Counted from the first letter of the stretch, positions 24,683 through 35,939 are shown. The stretch is 64,000 nt of DNA from Idiomarina xiamenensis 10-D-4 (GCF_000299895.1 NZ_AMRG01000004.1:124001-188000); one strand, 5' to 3'. Notes: generated by a model not told the origin, from the sequence alone. Numbers and translations are program-made.

Positions 24683-25210
24683 ATGCTCGCGATCCGTCCA
24701 GCTAACGCCACCGATGCGACTGCAATTAATGCGATTTATAACGATTACATTTTACGTACGTCGGTCACTTTTGATGTTGAGCCTTGGTCTTTAGATAAAC
24801 GTCAACAATGGCTAAAGCGATTACTCGATAATCCGCGTTATCATATTTTTGTGGCCGAAGACGCTGATCAGGTGGTCGGCTTTGCCGCCAACGGACCGTT
24901 CCGCGACAAAGCAGCCTACGATGCCGCCAGCGAAGTATCGATATACTTGGCCGATGGTCAACAAGGCAAAGGCCTTGGTAAGCAGCTGCTACAGACCTTA
25001 TTGGCAGCAGTTGCCGACAGCGATATTCATCGTGCCTATGCGGTCATTACACTACCGAACCCAAGCTCGATCGCGCTGCATGAGAAGTTGGGCTTTAAAG
25101 CGTGTGGCTTTTGGCATGAAGTCGGGTTTAAATTTGGCCAGTATTTTTCTGTTGGACTCTATGAAAAACGTTTAGATGATAGCAGCGGAGATAGCACGAC
25201 CTACAGCTAA
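24683..25210 (+). CDS. GNAT N-acetyltransferase (Pat/MnaT-like)
   Basis: 175 residues, matches the phosphinothricin/methionine-sulfone acetyltransferase group: RPANATDATAINAIYNDYI ... TSVTFDVEP at the N-terminus, EVSIYLADGQQGKGLGKQLLQ as the acetyl-CoA motif, NPSSIALHEKLGFKACGFWHEVGFKFGQY at the C-terminus. Homologues detoxify L-amino-acid analogues such as methionine sulfoximine. AGGGAG lies 8 bases before the ATG. Convergent with lpxB, 5 bases between stops. Confidence 0.88.
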   Translation: MLAIRPANATDATAINAIYNDYILRTSVTFDVEPWSLDKRQQWLKRLLDNPRYHIFVAEDADQVVGFAANGPFRDKAAYDAASEVSIYLADGQQGKGLGKQLLQTLLAAVADSDIHRAYAVITLPNPSSIALHEKLGFKACGFWHEVGFKFGQYFSVGLYEKRLDDSSGDSTTYS

Positions 25211-25215
25211 CTAGC

Positions 25216-26376
25216 TTACGGCCGCGTCGATGGTGCTGACTGACAAAGTTCTTCCACCACGGTAGCGGCCACCTCGTTAGCATTACCCTGTAACTGCTGA
25301 TGTAGTTGCGCAAAGGTCGCCAACAACTCGCTTTGTGGTTGCTGCAATAACGGTAACAGCTCATCGACAAGCGATGCCGGCGAGACTTGATGCTGGACAA
25401 GTTCAGGCACCAATTGTCGTCCGGCTAATAGATTCGGTAACGAGAAAAATTCGGCTTTAAATAAGCGTTTAATCAAATGATAACTGAGCCAACTGAAACG
25501 ATAAGCGACCACCATTGGACGTTTGATCAACATAGCTTCTAAAGTCACCGTTCCTGAGGTCATCAACACCGCGTCGGCGGCGGCCATCACCGTACGTGAC
25601 TGGCCATCGACCAAGGCGATATTAAGTTGAGGGTAACTTTTCAACAACTGCTGAAATTGTGTTTTGCGTGCCCCGCTCACCATCGGCGCAACAACCTGCA
25701 ATCGCGGTAATTGCTGTTGCAAACGCGCAACCGCTTGCAAAAATACCGGCGCCATACGTGCAATCTCACCCTGCCGGCTGCCAGGTAATAAAGCTAACAG
25801 AGGACCATCGGTGGTTAACCCTAACGATGCTCTAGCCGTCGCTTGGTCGCTACGCATAGGAATTTCATCGGCTAGCGGATGGCCAACAAAGGTCGCCGCT
25901 AGTTGGTGCTGGTCGTAAAATGCCTTTTCGAACGGCAATAAACACAACACGTGATCAACGGCGGCCTTAATGCCAGTGATGCGCCCTTGCCGCCAAGCCC
26001 AAACCGATGGGCTAACATACTGCACCGTGTTAATACCCTGCGCTTTTAGACGCTTAGCAATCGGCAAGTTAAAATCAGGCGCATCGATGCCAATAAATAC
26101 ATCGGGTTGCATGGCCGATAAGGTATGTAGGATTTGGCGGCGGTGGCGCAGCAAGGTGGGTAGATGTTTTAGTACTTCCACCAAGCCCATGACAGCTAGA
26201 TCTTCCATCGGTACCAAAGACGTTAGCCCCTCGGCCATCATCAGCGGACCACCAACACCAACAAACTGAGCATTGGGATGACGCTGTTTTAGAGCACGAA
26301 TTAGGCCTGCACCTAATAAATCGCCGGAATGTTCTCCGGCGATGATAGCAAAACGATACTGATGTTCAGACACCAT
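25216..26376 (-). CDS. lpxB: Lipid-A-disaccharide synthase LpxB
   Basis: GT19 enzyme that joins UDP-2,3-diacylglucosamine and lipid X to make the lipid A disaccharide, peripheral at the inner membrane. 386 residues. Seen: IAGEHSGDLLGAGL near the N-terminus, VGVGGPLM, FIGIDAPDFN, YVSPSVWAW, LLPGSRQGEI and MTSGTVTLEAML. Last gene of the long envelope run; E. coli continues with rnhB-dnaE-accA, here a convergent acetyltransferase follows. Confidence 0.97.
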   Translation of the reverse strand: MVSEHQYRFAIIAGEHSGDLLGAGLIRALKQRHPNAQFVGVGGPLMMAEGLTSLVPMEDLAVMGLVEVLKHLPTLLRHRRQILHTLSAMQPDVFIGIDAPDFNLPIAKRLKAQGINTVQYVSPSVWAWRQGRITGIKAAVDHVLCLLPFEKAFYDQHQLAATFVGHPLADEIPMRSDQATARASLGLTTDGPLLALLPGSRQGEIARMAPVFLQAVARLQQQLPRLQVVAPMVSGARKTQFQQLLKSYPQLNIALVDGQSRTVMAAADAVLMTSGTVTLEAMLIKRPMVVAYRFSWLSYHLIKRLFKAEFFSLPNLLAGRQLVPELVQHQVSPASLVDELLPLLQQPQSELLATFAQLHQQLQGNANEVAATVVEELCQSAPSTRP

Positions 26377-26397
26377 GGTATTCCGTTTACTCAGCCG

Positions 26398-27162
26398 TTA
26401 TCGAATGATGCCACGCTGACTACTTTGAATAAAGTCGACCAGCGGTTGTAACTCCTCGGCGCCATTAGCGCTGAGTTGCGCCACGGCTTCATTCAAGCTA
26501 TTGCCTTGCCGGTAGAGGGTTTTATAGGCACGGCGTAAATTACTGATTTGTTCAGCGCTAAAGCCGCGTCGTTTCAATCCTTCGCTATTAATGGTACGCG
26601 GTACGGCGTTGTGACCTTGCGCCATAATATAAGGGGGGATGTCCTGCACCACAACCGAATTAACCGCGGCGAAGGCATGCGAACCCACGCGACAAAATTG
26701 ATGCACCCCGGTCAAACCACCCAAGATAACCCAGTCTCCGATGTGCACATGACCGGCTAAGGTAACCACATTAGCAAAAATGTTGTGATCGCCGATGACG
26801 CAATCGTGCGCCACGTGTACATAGGCCATAAACAGATTATCGCTACCGATGCGGGTGATACCCTCATCTTGCACGGTACCACGGTGCACCGTCACCGATT
26901 CACGAAAAATATTGTTATCGCCAACCACTAATTGCGTTGGCTCACCGGCATATTTTTTATCCTGACAATCTTCGCCAATTGAGCAAAACTGGTAAATACG
27001 ATTGCCATTACCGATGCGTGTCGGTCCTTTAATGACAACATGCGAGCGAATATCGCAATCGTCGCCGATCTCAACGTGTTCACCGATAATGGTCCAAGGG
27101 CCGACGCTAACGTTGCGTCCTAATTTCGCCGAGGGATGAATAATCGCGGTTTCGTGAATCAC
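26398..27162 (-). CDS. lpxA: UDP-N-acetylglucosamine acyltransferase LpxA
   Basis: First step of lipid A synthesis: transfer of 3-hydroxyacyl from ACP to UDP-GlcNAc. 254 residues with hexapeptide repeats of the left-handed beta helix (IHPSAKLGRNVSVGPWTIIG), catalytic His in VHVAHDCVIG, and the helical C-terminus. The residue aligned with the E. coli chain-length ruler Gly173 cannot be fixed by eye. Stop-start junctions: one base after fabZ, 21 bases before lpxB. Confidence 0.97.
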   Translation of the reverse strand: MIHETAIIHPSAKLGRNVSVGPWTIIGEHVEIGDDCDIRSHVVIKGPTRIGNGNRIYQFCSIGEDCQDKKYAGEPTQLVVGDNNIFRESVTVHRGTVQDEGITRIGSDNLFMAYVHVAHDCVIGDHNIFANVVTLAGHVHIGDWVILGGLTGVHQFCRVGSHAFAAVNSVVVQDIPPYIMAQGHNAVPRTINSEGLKRRGFSAEQISNLRRAYKTLYRQGNSLNEAVAQLSANGAEELQPLVDFIQSSQRGIIR

Positions 27163-27618
27163 TTAGTAATCTCTTCTAGCACAGATCAAATCGGCACAAC
27201 AAGCTAGTTCACCGTCCACTTCGGCGCGGCCGGAAAATTTCCAAATACCACGGCGTTCTTTTTCAAACTTAACGTGAAAATGAATGGTATCGCCCGGCGT
27301 TACCTGACGCTTAAAGCGAGCATTATCAACACCAGCAAACAAATACAGTTCGTTCGCGGTGGCTTTACTCTTGCTCATTTTAAAGCCTAATAAACCAGCT
27401 GCTTGAGCCATAGCTTCTAACAATAAAACGCCCGGGAAAATAGGATTTCCAGGAAAGTGACCAGTGAAAATAGGTTCATTAACACTGACATTCTTTATGG
27501 CATGAATCGAGGCTTTGCTGTCGCAATCGATAACCCGGTCAATCAATAAAAACGGATAACGATGTGGCAGTAATTCCAACACTTCACGTACATCAAAACC
27601 TTGCTTCTGATCAGTCAA
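27163..27618 (-). CDS. fabZ: 3-hydroxyacyl-ACP dehydratase FabZ
   Basis: Dehydrates 3-hydroxyacyl-ACP in fatty-acid elongation and competes with LpxA for the same substrate pool. Hot-dog fold with [35 protein letters not shown] (catalytic His and Glu) and [17 protein letters not shown]. The longest frame begins at TTG 27633; TTG 27618 follows GGGGGAT and gives [10 protein letters not shown] and about 151 residues, nearer the family norm. No in-frame ATG is available upstream of the conserved core. Confidence 0.94.
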   Translation of the reverse strand: MTDQKQGFDVREVLELLPHRYPFLLIDRVIDCDSKASIHAIKNVSVNEPIFTGHFPGNPIFPGVLLLEAMAQAAGLLGFKMSKSKATANELYLFAGVDNARFKRQVTPGDTIHFHVKFEKERRGIWKFSGRAEVDGELACCADLICARRDY

Positions 27619-27643
27619 AAATCCATCCCCCAACAGATCGATA

Positions 27644-28663
27644 TTAATCTTCTACACGCTTTTCTAGCGCTTTCACACGTTTAAATAGGTCGTCCAATTG
27701 ACGGAAACGTGCGCCATTTCTTCGCCATTCACGATGTGCACTGGCTGGAATACCTGATGCATAAACACCGGGCTCGGTGATTTCTTTGATCACCATCCCA
27801 AAACCCATAATTTGTACATCATCGCAAATTTCAATATGCCCGTTAATGGCACTCGCACCACCGATTAAACAGCGTTTACCAATACGACAACTACCAGCCA
27901 ATACGGTACAACCCGCAATCGCCGTATCCTCACCGACATAAGCGTTATGCGCGATTTGACATTGGTTGTCGATAATCACGCCGTCACATATGATGGTATC
28001 ATCTAACGCGCCGCGATCGATGGTAGTACTCGCGCCAATATCAACACGATTACCGATCACCACCCGACCTAGCTGAGGGATTTTAACCCATTTTCCATTT
28101 TCACTGGCCCAACCAAAGCCATCGGCACCGACCACCGCGCCGCTGTGGAATAAACAGTCTTCACCAATAACGATCTGATGATAGATGTTCACACCTTGCC
28201 AAATACGCGTTCGTGCACCAATTTCAGTGCCCTGACCGATATAGCAATTAGCACCGATGGTAACGTCATCGGCAATCACCACATGGTCAGCAATCACCGT
28301 ATTCGGCCCTATCGCAACGTTATTGCCTATACGTGCGCTATCCGCAATTTTGGCGCTGACATCGATACCCTGCGCAGGCGCCGGCGTGGTATCCAGCAAT
28401 TGTGCGATTTTAGCAAAAGCCGCGTAAGGGTTTTTACAGATAATCGCTGCAGCGATGTCATCGCTGTCGTCTTGCGCCGCTAACAGCACTGCGCTGGCAT
28501 GGGTTGATTGCAACTGTGACTTATAACGACTGTTCGCTAAAAAGGCGATGTCGCCGGCTTGCGCCGACGCCAAAGTCGCTACCGCCTTGATCAGTATGCT
28601 GTCATCACCACGAACGTCGCCGCCCACATGTTCAGCAAGTTGAGCAAGTGAAAATTCTGTCAT
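27644..28663 (-). CDS. lpxD: UDP-3-O-(3-hydroxyacyl)glucosamine N-acyltransferase LpxD
   Basis: Third lipid A step. 339 residues: N-terminal uridine-binding domain ([28 protein letters not shown]), hexapeptide beta helix with IGADGFGWA and the catalytic His in [17 protein letters not shown], and C-terminal helix ([20 protein letters not shown]). Begins 3 bases after the skp stop, in the usual skp-lpxD-fabZ-lpxA-lpxB order. Confidence 0.97.
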   Translation of the reverse strand: MTEFSLAQLAEHVGGDVRGDDSILIKAVATLASAQAGDIAFLANSRYKSQLQSTHASAVLLAAQDDSDDIAAAIICKNPYAAFAKIAQLLDTTPAPAQGIDVSAKIADSARIGNNVAIGPNTVIADHVVIADDVTIGANCYIGQGTEIGARTRIWQGVNIYHQIVIGEDCLFHSGAVVGADGFGWASENGKWVKIPQLGRVVIGNRVDIGASTTIDRGALDDTIICDGVIIDNQCQIAHNAYVGEDTAIAGCTVLAGSCRIGKRCLIGGASAINGHIEICDDVQIMGFGMVIKEITEPGVYASGIPASAHREWRRNGARFRQLDDLFKRVKALEKRVED

Positions 28664-28666
28664 GAA

Positions 28667-29182
28667 TTACTGACCGCCCTTCATGCGTTCAACAACTTCA
28701 TCACTTAAATCAGCATCTTTTTTGATAAAGGCGACAGCATTGCTTTGTAAAACGATGTCATAGCCTTCAGCGTCGGCAATCGCATTAATCGCCTGCTGTA
28801 CATCACCCAACAATTTGTTGCGCTCTTCGGCTTGGCGACGACGAGTATCTTCTTGCAACGCCTTATTCTTCAATTGTGCTTCGGCAACGACTTGCTCAAG
28901 TTGACGATTCAGCTGGGTCTTTTCTTGCTCAGACATGATCGACTGATCACGCTCTTGCTTTTGACGCAATTCCTGCACTTTTTGCTCTAACTGACGCATT
29001 TCTTGGAAACGCGGTTCAAACTCATCCTGCAGCTTCTGAGAAATTTGCTCACGCTGTGGCAATTCTTGAAAAATCTGCATCATATCAACGACACCGATCT
29101 TCTGCTGAGCTTGTGCGGCACCGGCCATCAGTGCGGTTGCTGCAGCAACGGCTGTCACGGTAGTCTTCATTAGCTTTTTCAA
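28667..29182 (-). CDS. skp: Periplasmic OMP chaperone Skp (OmpH)
   Basis: Holds unfolded outer-membrane proteins on the way to the BAM complex. The chosen start TTG 29182 has AAGGAG 6 bases upstream and yields KKLMKTTVTAVAAATALMAGAAQA as signal peptide (about 25 residues), then QQKIGVVDMMQIFQELPQ, the Skp opening. A longer frame from 29269 would run into bamA and lacks such a site; ATG 29170 is a possible alternative. The middle is a long Gln/Glu-rich coiled coil (tentacles), and the end is IVLQSNAVAFIKKDADLS. Directly after bamA. Confidence 0.93.
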   Translation of the reverse strand: MKKLMKTTVTAVAAATALMAGAAQAQQKIGVVDMMQIFQELPQREQISQKLQDEFEPRFQEMRQLEQKVQELRQKQERDQSIMSEQEKTQLNRQLEQVVAEAQLKNKALQEDTRRRQAEERNKLLGDVQQAINAIADAEGYDIVLQSNAVAFIKKDADLSDEVVERMKGGQ

Positions 29183-29216
29183 AGCAATCTCCTTGATGTC
29201 AAAATACGTTTTATTA

Positions 29217-31706
29217 TTAGAATGTTGTACCAATATTGAAAGTAAAGACCTTAGTCTCGTCGCCTTCAACTTCTTTTAATGGTCTACCCAAAGCAAAGGT
29301 CAATGGCCCCATTGGTGATAGCCATTGCACCGCAATACCATAAGACGCGCGGAAGTCGCTTGGCGAGCTGTAATCGCTAAGCGGTGGTGAATTACTGTTG
29401 TACACCACTTCCAGATCTTTATAGGCATCATAGTCGAACTCAGTATCCCACACTGTGCCAACATCGACAAATAACGACGTACGCACACTGTTTTTATATT
29501 CTTCACTTAAAAATGGTGTTGGGAAAATCAATTCGACGCCACCAGAGATTTTTGCGTTACCACCTACCGAATATTCAGTAACGTACAGACTATCCGCACC
29601 CGGACCAGCAGGGATACCGTTTAAGCTACCATCTAAGCTTGGCGGACCATCAATTTGTGACGGACTACGATAAACAGCACGAGGACCGACCGTATTCGAC
29701 TCAAATCCGCGTAATGAGTCGGCGCCACCGATACGGAAGTATTCCCAAAACGGGAACAAGTAATCATTGCCGTTACTGTCTTGACCGTAACCATTACCAT
29801 AACCCAAGTTCAGTCGGGTTAAGAATGACCAAGTTTGCGCATCATTAAGCGCCCAATAATTACGGAAGTCATAGCGCAAAATAAAATAGTTAATATCGCT
29901 GTTCGGAGTCGCAATATTTAACGACGCCGACTGCGACGAACCGCTAGTTGGGAAAGTACCACGGTTCAAGGTGACTCGTGACCAACCGGCTGACAGCTCG
30001 TAGATGTTAAATTTAACACCGACATTCGGGTTGTTGGTATCGATATAGGGACGGTAAAAATTACGCACCTGCTCGTAGCCATCAACGTTAGTAACTTGCT
30101 GGTTTTTATAGTTAATACCAAAATTTAAGCGGTTATACTCGTTAATTGGGAAACCTAACGAGCTGCCGACACCGTAAGTGCGCTGATTATAACGGATCAA
30201 GTTTTCGGCACGTCCGGCATCAAACTCAGAATAAAACACCTGACCAGACAAGCTGACGCCGTTGATGGTCCAATAAGGGTCGGTATAAGATAAGCTCAAG
30301 CTCTTATTAAAACGGTTCGTCGATGCATTTATTGAGGCTCGGTTACCTGTCCCCAAGAAATTATTTTGCGTGACTCCGGCGTTTAATTGTAAGCCGGAAT
30401 AATCACCGTAACCGATACCGACGTTAAACTGGCCCGATTGCTGTTCCTTCACCGTATAGTTGACATCAACTTCGTCGCTGCTGCCACCCACTGGCGTGGT
30501 GGTAGTTTCTACGGTTTCGAAGAAGCCCAAACGTTCTAACCTAACTTTACCTTGTTGCACGTTGGAATCGGACAACCAAGCGCCTTCTAATTGACGCATC
30601 TCACGCCGTAACACACGGTCTTGAGTGACGTTATTACCGGTAAAGTTAATACGTCGAACATACACGCGTTTACCTGGGTTGACTGAGAAAGTCAGGCTAA
30701 CTTCGTTATTATCTTCGTCGATTTCCGGTATCGCCCGAACTTCCGGATAAGCATAACCAAAGCGACCATAGAAACGACCGATAATATCTTCAATATAAGT
30801 CACTTGTGCCGCACTATAGGTGGTACCCGGCTGGATCGTTGCAAGCTTACCGACAACTTCATCATGGCCACGCAAGTCACCAATGACTGAGGTACCGGTC
30901 ACTTTAAACTTGTGCCCTTCTTTAATATTGATAGTGACATAAATACCGTCACGTTCAGGCGTCATTGCGACTTGTACTGATTCGACTTGGAAGGTTAAAT
31001 AACCACGGTCTTTATAATAAGACTCAAGCGTTTCTAAATCGCCGCCAAGTTGCTGCTTCTGGTAACGTTTTTCGCCAATAATATTCCACCACGGCAATTC
31101 GTCCCGCAATTCAAACTCAGCGAGTAATTCTTCATCGCTAAACGCTTTATTACCAACGATGTTTATTTGCGCAATTTCAGCCGCATCGCCCTCTTCAAAG
31201 TTGATTTTTAACTCAACCCGATTGCGCGGCAAATCGACCACAGTAATGGTTACTTTAGCGTTATATTTACCGACACTGTGGTAAAAGTCTTCAAGCCCTT
31301 TCTCGATTTCGCTAATGGTAGTCATATCCATCGGCTCACCGACAACAATGCCATTTTCTTCCAAGCTTTGTTGTAACTGCTCGTCTTGAATGTCTTTATT
31401 ACCATCAAAGGTGACGTTACTGATGGTGGGACGTTCACTGACATCGAAAATCAGTGTGTTGCCATCGCGCAACACTTTGACGTTATCAAAGTGTGTCGAT
31501 GAATACAGCGACTTAATCGATTGGCGTAGTTGAAATTCATCAATTTCATCACCGATACGCACCGGGATATAGGTTAACGCCGCGCCCAAAGCGACCCGTT
31601 GTAACCCTCGAACCTTGATATCTTCAACAACGAACTGATCGGCTGCATACGCAGGTAACACCGCACCAGCAACCAAACTTCCTAATAACAGCTTTCTCAA
31701 CGTCAT
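29217..31706 (-). CDS. bamA: Outer-membrane assembly factor BamA
   Basis: Core of the beta-barrel assembly machine. 829 residues: signal peptide ([21 protein letters not shown]), five POTRA domains (about 24-425; starts [14 protein letters not shown]), and a 16-strand barrel with the conserved loop-6 region near [13 protein letters not shown] (VRGF/Y-type motif) and a C-terminal Phe in the ending TFNIGTTF, the barrel-insertion signal. 31 bases after the rseP stop, before skp, as in E. coli. Confidence 0.98.
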   Translation of the reverse strand: MTLRKLLLGSLVAGAVLPAYAADQFVVEDIKVRGLQRVALGAALTYIPVRIGDEIDEFQLRQSIKSLYSSTHFDNVKVLRDGNTLIFDVSERPTISNVTFDGNKDIQDEQLQQSLEENGIVVGEPMDMTTISEIEKGLEDFYHSVGKYNAKVTITVVDLPRNRVELKINFEEGDAAEIAQINIVGNKAFSDEELLAEFELRDELPWWNIIGEKRYQKQQLGGDLETLESYYKDRGYLTFQVESVQVAMTPERDGIYVTINIKEGHKFKVTGTSVIGDLRGHDEVVGKLATIQPGTTYSAAQVTYIEDIIGRFYGRFGYAYPEVRAIPEIDEDNNEVSLTFSVNPGKRVYVRRINFTGNNVTQDRVLRREMRQLEGAWLSDSNVQQGKVRLERLGFFETVETTTTPVGGSSDEVDVNYTVKEQQSGQFNVGIGYGDYSGLQLNAGVTQNNFLGTGNRASINASTNRFNKSLSLSYTDPYWTINGVSLSGQVFYSEFDAGRAENLIRYNQRTYGVGSSLGFPINEYNRLNFGINYKNQQVTNVDGYEQVRNFYRPYIDTNNPNVGVKFNIYELSAGWSRVTLNRGTFPTSGSSQSASLNIATPNSDINYFILRYDFRNYWALNDAQTWSFLTRLNLGYGNGYGQDSNGNDYLFPFWEYFRIGGADSLRGFESNTVGPRAVYRSPSQIDGPPSLDGSLNGIPAGPGADSLYVTEYSVGGNAKISGGVELIFPTPFLSEEYKNSVRTSLFVDVGTVWDTEFDYDAYKDLEVVYNSNSPPLSDYSSPSDFRASYGIAVQWLSPMGPLTFALGRPLKEVEGDETKVFTFNIGTTF

Positions 31707-31737
31707 TCTGTTGCTACTTATCTTTATTAATAGTGAG

Positions 31738-33081
31738 TTAAAGTGCGAGACGGGTAATATCGTTGGTTATTGCTATAGCCATCAGCAAAAACACTAAGGC
31801 ACCGCCAATCCGATAGCAAATGTCCTGTACCTTTTCCGATAACGGCTTACCCCGAACCCACTCAATGACAAAAAAGAGTAAATGTCCACCATCAAGAACC
31901 GGCAATGGTAGCAGGTTAATGATGCCCAGATTGACACTTAACAGCGCCAGGAAACCCAAGAAATAAACAAACCCTGTCGCGGCCTGAGCCCCGGCACCCT
32001 CGGCAATACTAATAGGACCGGCCAAATTCTTCACGGAAACATCGCCGGTCAGTAACTTGCCGATCATTTTAAAGCTCAAAACAATGAGATCCCAAGTACG
32101 TTTTGCCCCCTCGGCAATGGCCGTAAACGGACCATACTGCTGGGTAAACAAATAGGCCTCAGGATAGGCATCGGCACGTGGTACCACACCTAAAAAGCCG
32201 CGTTCATTACGCGAGCCTATCATCACGTCGATTTGTTGACGTTGCCCATCACGCTGCACGCTAAACTGGCGTACTTGTCCAGCCGAGTCGGCGATGAGTT
32301 CCCTTATTTGGCTCCATTCGCTAATAAGAGTTCCGTCGATGGCGACAATTTTATCGCCTGCCTGAAAACCCGCTTTAGCGGCTGGTGAATCGGCTGCAAT
32401 CTCGACAATGTCGGTATACACCTGAGGGCGATAAACTTCGATACCAACGCTTTGAAACGCGGCTTGAGTTTGCGGGTCATACTGCCAGTTTGTCAAATCT
32501 AAGCGGTATAATCGTTCCTCACCGTTAGCCATACGCACGGTAACATCGGTTGACGCATCGCCAATCGCCGATGCCAAGGCCATATGCACCTGTTCCCAGT
32601 TATGGGTGTCTTGACCAGCAATAGAGGTGATTTCTGCGCGTGCCGGTAAGCCACTTTCGGCGGCAATCGAATTCGCTTGCAGTTCACCAATAATCGGCTT
32701 AACCGACGGTACGCCAATGACAAACATTAACCACAATACCGCTACCGCTAAGACAAAATTAGCCAACGGCCCGGCCGCCACCACCGCAAAACGTTTAGCC
32801 ACCGATTTGTGGTTAAAGGCTAAATGACGTTGTTCGGCTGGCACCTCATCAACACGACTATCGAGCATGCGTACATAGCCGCCCAACGGGATCATACCCA
32901 GTTGATAGACGGTGCCGTCTTTCGCTTCACGACGCCACAATGGACGACCAAAGCCCACCGAAAAGGTCAACACTTTAACCCCAGCGCGGCGCGCCACCCA
33001 AAAATGACCAAACTCGTGAAAGCTCACCAAAATACCTAAGGTGACGACAAAAGCCGCGATAGTCCACAACACATCCATCAT
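31738..33081 (-). CDS. rseP: Site-2 zinc metalloprotease RseP
   Basis: Inner-membrane protease that cuts RseA to release sigma-E after DegS cleavage. Zinc site HEFGH in the first TM segment ([13 protein letters not shown]), LDG motif in the C-terminal TM ([13 protein letters not shown]), and two periplasmic PDZ domains between ([25 protein letters not shown]). The start ATG 33081 overlaps the dxr stop (ATGA); a longer frame to 33117 lies inside dxr. 447 residues. Confidence 0.95.
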   Translation of the reverse strand: MMDVLWTIAAFVVTLGILVSFHEFGHFWVARRAGVKVLTFSVGFGRPLWRREAKDGTVYQLGMIPLGGYVRMLDSRVDEVPAEQRHLAFNHKSVAKRFAVVAAGPLANFVLAVAVLWLMFVIGVPSVKPIIGELQANSIAAESGLPARAEITSIAGQDTHNWEQVHMALASAIGDASTDVTVRMANGEERLYRLDLTNWQYDPQTQAAFQSVGIEVYRPQVYTDIVEIAADSPAAKAGFQAGDKIVAIDGTLISEWSQIRELIADSAGQVRQFSVQRDGQRQQIDVMIGSRNERGFLGVVPRADAYPEAYLFTQQYGPFTAIAEGAKRTWDLIVLSFKMIGKLLTGDVSVKNLAGPISIAEGAGAQAATGFVYFLGFLALLSVNLGIINLLPLPVLDGGHLLFFVIEWVRGKPLSEKVQDICYRIGGALVFLLMAIAITNDITRLAL

Positions 33082-34295
33082 GCCGCGACACTCCGTAAAT
33101 GCTCGCGCACGAAGCATCGAGTCTGTTCATCAATAGCCAAAATATCATCTAACTGCCGTGGTTCGGCAACGTTTAGTACAGCTAACGCCTGCGCACAAAC
33201 TTCGGCAATTTGAGTAAAACCAATGCGTTCTTGCAAAAATGCTTCAACAGCCAATTCATTCGCGGCATTTAAGCAGGTCGTTGCCGCTTGCCCCGCCCAA
33301 CATGCATCAATAGCAAGCTGCAAACAGGGATAGCGTTGCGGACAAGCTTGGGCAAACGTCAATTGACTCAATTGCGTGAAATCAAGTGCGGCGACGCCGC
33401 TATCGATACGCTCTGGATAACTCAAACTGTACGCTATCGGTGTACGCATATCGGGTTGTCCTAATTGCGCAATCACCGAGCCGTCCTGATATTGCACCAT
33501 CGAATGAATCACACTTTGCGGATGCAATAACACCGCTAATTCGTGTCGCTGGCAATTAAATAACCAACGCGCTTCGATATATTCCAAGCCTTTGTTCAGC
33601 ATGGTTGCTGAGTCGACCGATATCTTTTGCCCCATTGACCAATTAGGATGCGCACATGCCGCAGCCGGTGACTGTTTTGCCAACTGCGCCAGTGGCGTCT
33701 GACGAAATGGTCCGCCCGAGCCGGTCAATAAAATTTGGCTAATACCGTGTTCGGCCAGCTGCTGTTGCCCAATCTGTTGTTGCGCCGCGCTGGGTAAGCA
33801 TTGAAAAATGGCGTTATGCTCGCTATCTACCGGCAGCAACATGGCATTCGATTGGGCCAGTGCATCGATAAACAACTGGCCACTCATCACTAACGCTTCT
33901 TTATTCGCCAATAACACGCGTTTATTAGCCTTAATTGCTGCCAGTGTGGGTAACAAGCCAGCCGCCCCGACAATCGCGGCCATGACAATGTCGCTATCAC
34001 TATTGCCGGCAATATCTAACAAGGCGGCGGCGCCACTATCAACCTGAATGTCGGATAATTGATGTTGCTGCAACAACTGGTGCAAGCGCTGAGCCGCATC
34101 AGTATCAACCATCACCACTCGCTGTGGCTGGTATTGACGGCAGCTTTCCAGCATCGCATCGACGTTGTTATAAGCGCTAATCGCATGCAATTGAAATTGC
34201 TGCGGATGACGCTCAATAACGTCTAGGGTATTTTGTCCAATAGAGCCGCTAGCTCCTAGAATAGTGACGCGCTGTGGCAAAACATGAGTCGTCAT
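33078..34295 (-). CDS. dxr: 1-deoxy-D-xylulose 5-phosphate reductoisomerase
   Basis: Second step of the MEP isoprenoid pathway, NADPH- and metal-dependent. 405 residues from ATG 34295, which sits 2 bases after the cdsA stop; an earlier ATG at 34313 is inside cdsA. Seen: GASGSIGQNTLDVI (NADPH), LANKEALVMSG, PVDSEHNAIFQCL (metal ligands Asp/Glu), LTGSGGPFR, HPNWSMGQKISVDSATMLNKGLE. Coupled to rseP by a 4-base overlap. Confidence 0.97.
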   Translation of the reverse strand: MTTHVLPQRVTILGASGSIGQNTLDVIERHPQQFQLHAISAYNNVDAMLESCRQYQPQRVVMVDTDAAQRLHQLLQQHQLSDIQVDSGAAALLDIAGNSDSDIVMAAIVGAAGLLPTLAAIKANKRVLLANKEALVMSGQLFIDALAQSNAMLLPVDSEHNAIFQCLPSAAQQQIGQQQLAEHGISQILLTGSGGPFRQTPLAQLAKQSPAAACAHPNWSMGQKISVDSATMLNKGLEYIEARWLFNCQRHELAVLLHPQSVIHSMVQYQDGSVIAQLGQPDMRTPIAYSLSYPERIDSGVAALDFTQLSQLTFAQACPQRYPCLQLAIDACWAGQAATTCLNAANELAVEAFLQERIGFTQIAEVCAQALAVLNVAEPRQLDDILAIDEQTRCFVREHLRSVAA

Positions 34296-34297
34296 GG

Positions 34298-35161
34298 TTA
34301 CACCATTAACCATAAGTACGCTAAGGTGAACACCGGCAAAGCAGCGGTTAAGCTGTCGATACGATCCAAAATACCGCCATGGCCGGGCAAAATAGCACCG
34401 CTGTCTTTAACCCCGGCACAACGCTTAAACATACTTTCATTAAGATCGCCAAAAACCGATGCAACAACAGTAAATAAACCGGTTAAGTAAAATCCGGTAA
34501 ATTGCGTTGCGGGCACTTTAGCCCAATGCGAAACCACCATCATCACCACGAAAGCCAGCGTAATACCGCCACACAGGCCTTCCATGGTTTTCCCCGGACT
34601 CACCGCTGGCATCATTTTATTACGACCGTAGCGCACACCGGCAAAGTATGCGCCGACGTCGGCGGCCCAGACCAGTAACAGAATAAATAACGCCACGAAG
34701 CCACCGTAATAGGGTTCACTATCAATACGAATGGCGCGTACGCTAAGTAACGCCGCCCAGGCAGGTACTAACGTTAACACACCGAATAAACCGACAATGG
34801 CGCGCGTACGTGACCATAACCGGCGGCTAGTCGGATAATTAACAATTAGCGCAAATGCAATGACCCACCACACACCACCGGCCAGAATACTCCAATATAG
34901 TGGTCTAGCGAGTTGGCCGTCTTGCCAAACGGTCGCCAGCGGCGTCAACCAGCTAAGCACGCTAATAATGACACCAATTAACAGCGTATAAGCGATACGG
35001 CCACTGAGGCGACGCACCCCCATTAACGGCGACCATTCCCAAGCGCCTAGCATCAATACCACTTGCGCAAAAATCGAGAAGCCCCACAACGGCAAGGCAA
35101 ATACACAATACAGTGCTAATGGAATCAGCACGAGGGCTGTCAAAATTCGTTGTTTTAACAA
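34298..35161 (-). CDS. cdsA: Phosphatidate cytidylyltransferase CdsA
   Basis: Makes CDP-diacylglycerol from CTP and phosphatidate for all phospholipids. 287 residues, about eight TM segments. The family signature is at the C-terminal side: S-x-x-KR-x-x-x-KD-x-x-x-x-x-x-GHGG-x-x-D-R, seen as ESMFKRCAGVKDSGAILPGH followed by GGILDRIDS. SPGKTMEGLCGG is also conserved. Five bases after the uppS stop. Confidence 0.96.
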   Translation of the reverse strand: MLKQRILTALVLIPLALYCVFALPLWGFSIFAQVVLMLGAWEWSPLMGVRRLSGRIAYTLLIGVIISVLSWLTPLATVWQDGQLARPLYWSILAGGVWWVIAFALIVNYPTSRRLWSRTRAIVGLFGVLTLVPAWAALLSVRAIRIDSEPYYGGFVALFILLLVWAADVGAYFAGVRYGRNKMMPAVSPGKTMEGLCGGITLAFVVMMVVSHWAKVPATQFTGFYLTGLFTVVASVFGDLNESMFKRCAGVKDSGAILPGHGGILDRIDSLTAALPVFTLAYLWLMV

Positions 35162-35165
35162 AAAA

Positions 35166-35939
35166 TCAGTCCTCTATCGGGGCTTTGTCAGCCATAATCA
35201 TACTGTGTATTTGCTCGCTGGTTAAGCCAAAGCGACGCTCTCTTGCGGCAAAATCGGCTATCGCGGCAGCAAATGTATGATCATCAAAATCAGGCCACAA
35301 TACTGGGGTAAAATAAAGCTCAGCATAGGCTAATTGCCACAGCAGGAAATTACTAATGCGATGTTCACCGCCGGTACGGATAAGCAAATCCGGTGCTGGC
35401 TGGTCCGCAAGTTGTAGCTCGTCGCTAAGACGTTGCTCATCAATATCCGCTATGGCTAAGCGGCCATCAGTGACTTGTTCAGTTAAACGGCGACAGGCCT
35501 GCGCAATATCCCAACGACCACCATAATTGGCGGCGATATTTAAATTTAACTCGTGATTATCACGTGTTTTTGCTTCTGCAGCCGCAATTTTTTCCTGTAA
35601 TCGTTGTGAAAACTGCGATAAATCGCCTATTACACGTAGCCGTACACCGTGCTTATGCAGTTTTTTCACTTCACGTTGCAACACAGTGACAAATAATTCC
35701 ATCAACACGCTGACTTCTTGTGCTGGACGATTCCAGTTTTCACTACTAAAAGCAAACAGTGTCAGTGATGTTAAACCTTGTCGACGCGCAAAAGCCACCG
35801 CGCGGCGCACCGCTTCGGCACCAACTTTGTGGCCGTAAGTACGGCGTTTGCCACGCTGTTGCGCCCAGCGACCATTACCATCCATGATGATGGCAACGTG
35901 CTTTGGCATCAATTGTTGAGTATTCGACACTGCATTCAT
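35166..35939 (-). CDS. uppS: Undecaprenyl diphosphate synthase
   Basis: Cis-prenyltransferase making the C55 carrier lipid for peptidoglycan, O-antigen and other glycans. Core motif [14 protein letters not shown] (catalytic Asp, P-loop Arg), then [11 protein letters not shown] and [29 protein letters not shown] 35939 has an AGG-type site 6 bases upstream and gives 257 residues, like E. coli (253); the longer frame to 35999 has none. First gene of the uppS-cdsA-dxr-rseP-bamA run, 79 bases after frr. Confidence 0.95.
   Translation of the reverse strand: MNAVSNTQQLMPKHVAIIMDGNGRWAQQRGKRRTYGHKVGAEAVRRAVAFARRQGLTSLTLFAFSSENWNRPAQEVSVLMELFVTVLQREVKKLHKHGVRLRVIGDLSQFSQRLQEKIAAAEAKTRDNHELNLNIAANYGGRWDIAQACRRLTEQVTDGRLAIADIDEQRLSDELQLADQPAPDLLIRTGGEHRISNFLLWQLAYAELYFTPVLWPDFDDHTFAAAIADFAARERRFGLTSEQIHSMIMADKAPIED

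Noticed and set aside
29384-29848. Plus-strand frames opposite the BamA barrel
   Set aside because: Antisense shadows of a strongly conserved gene.
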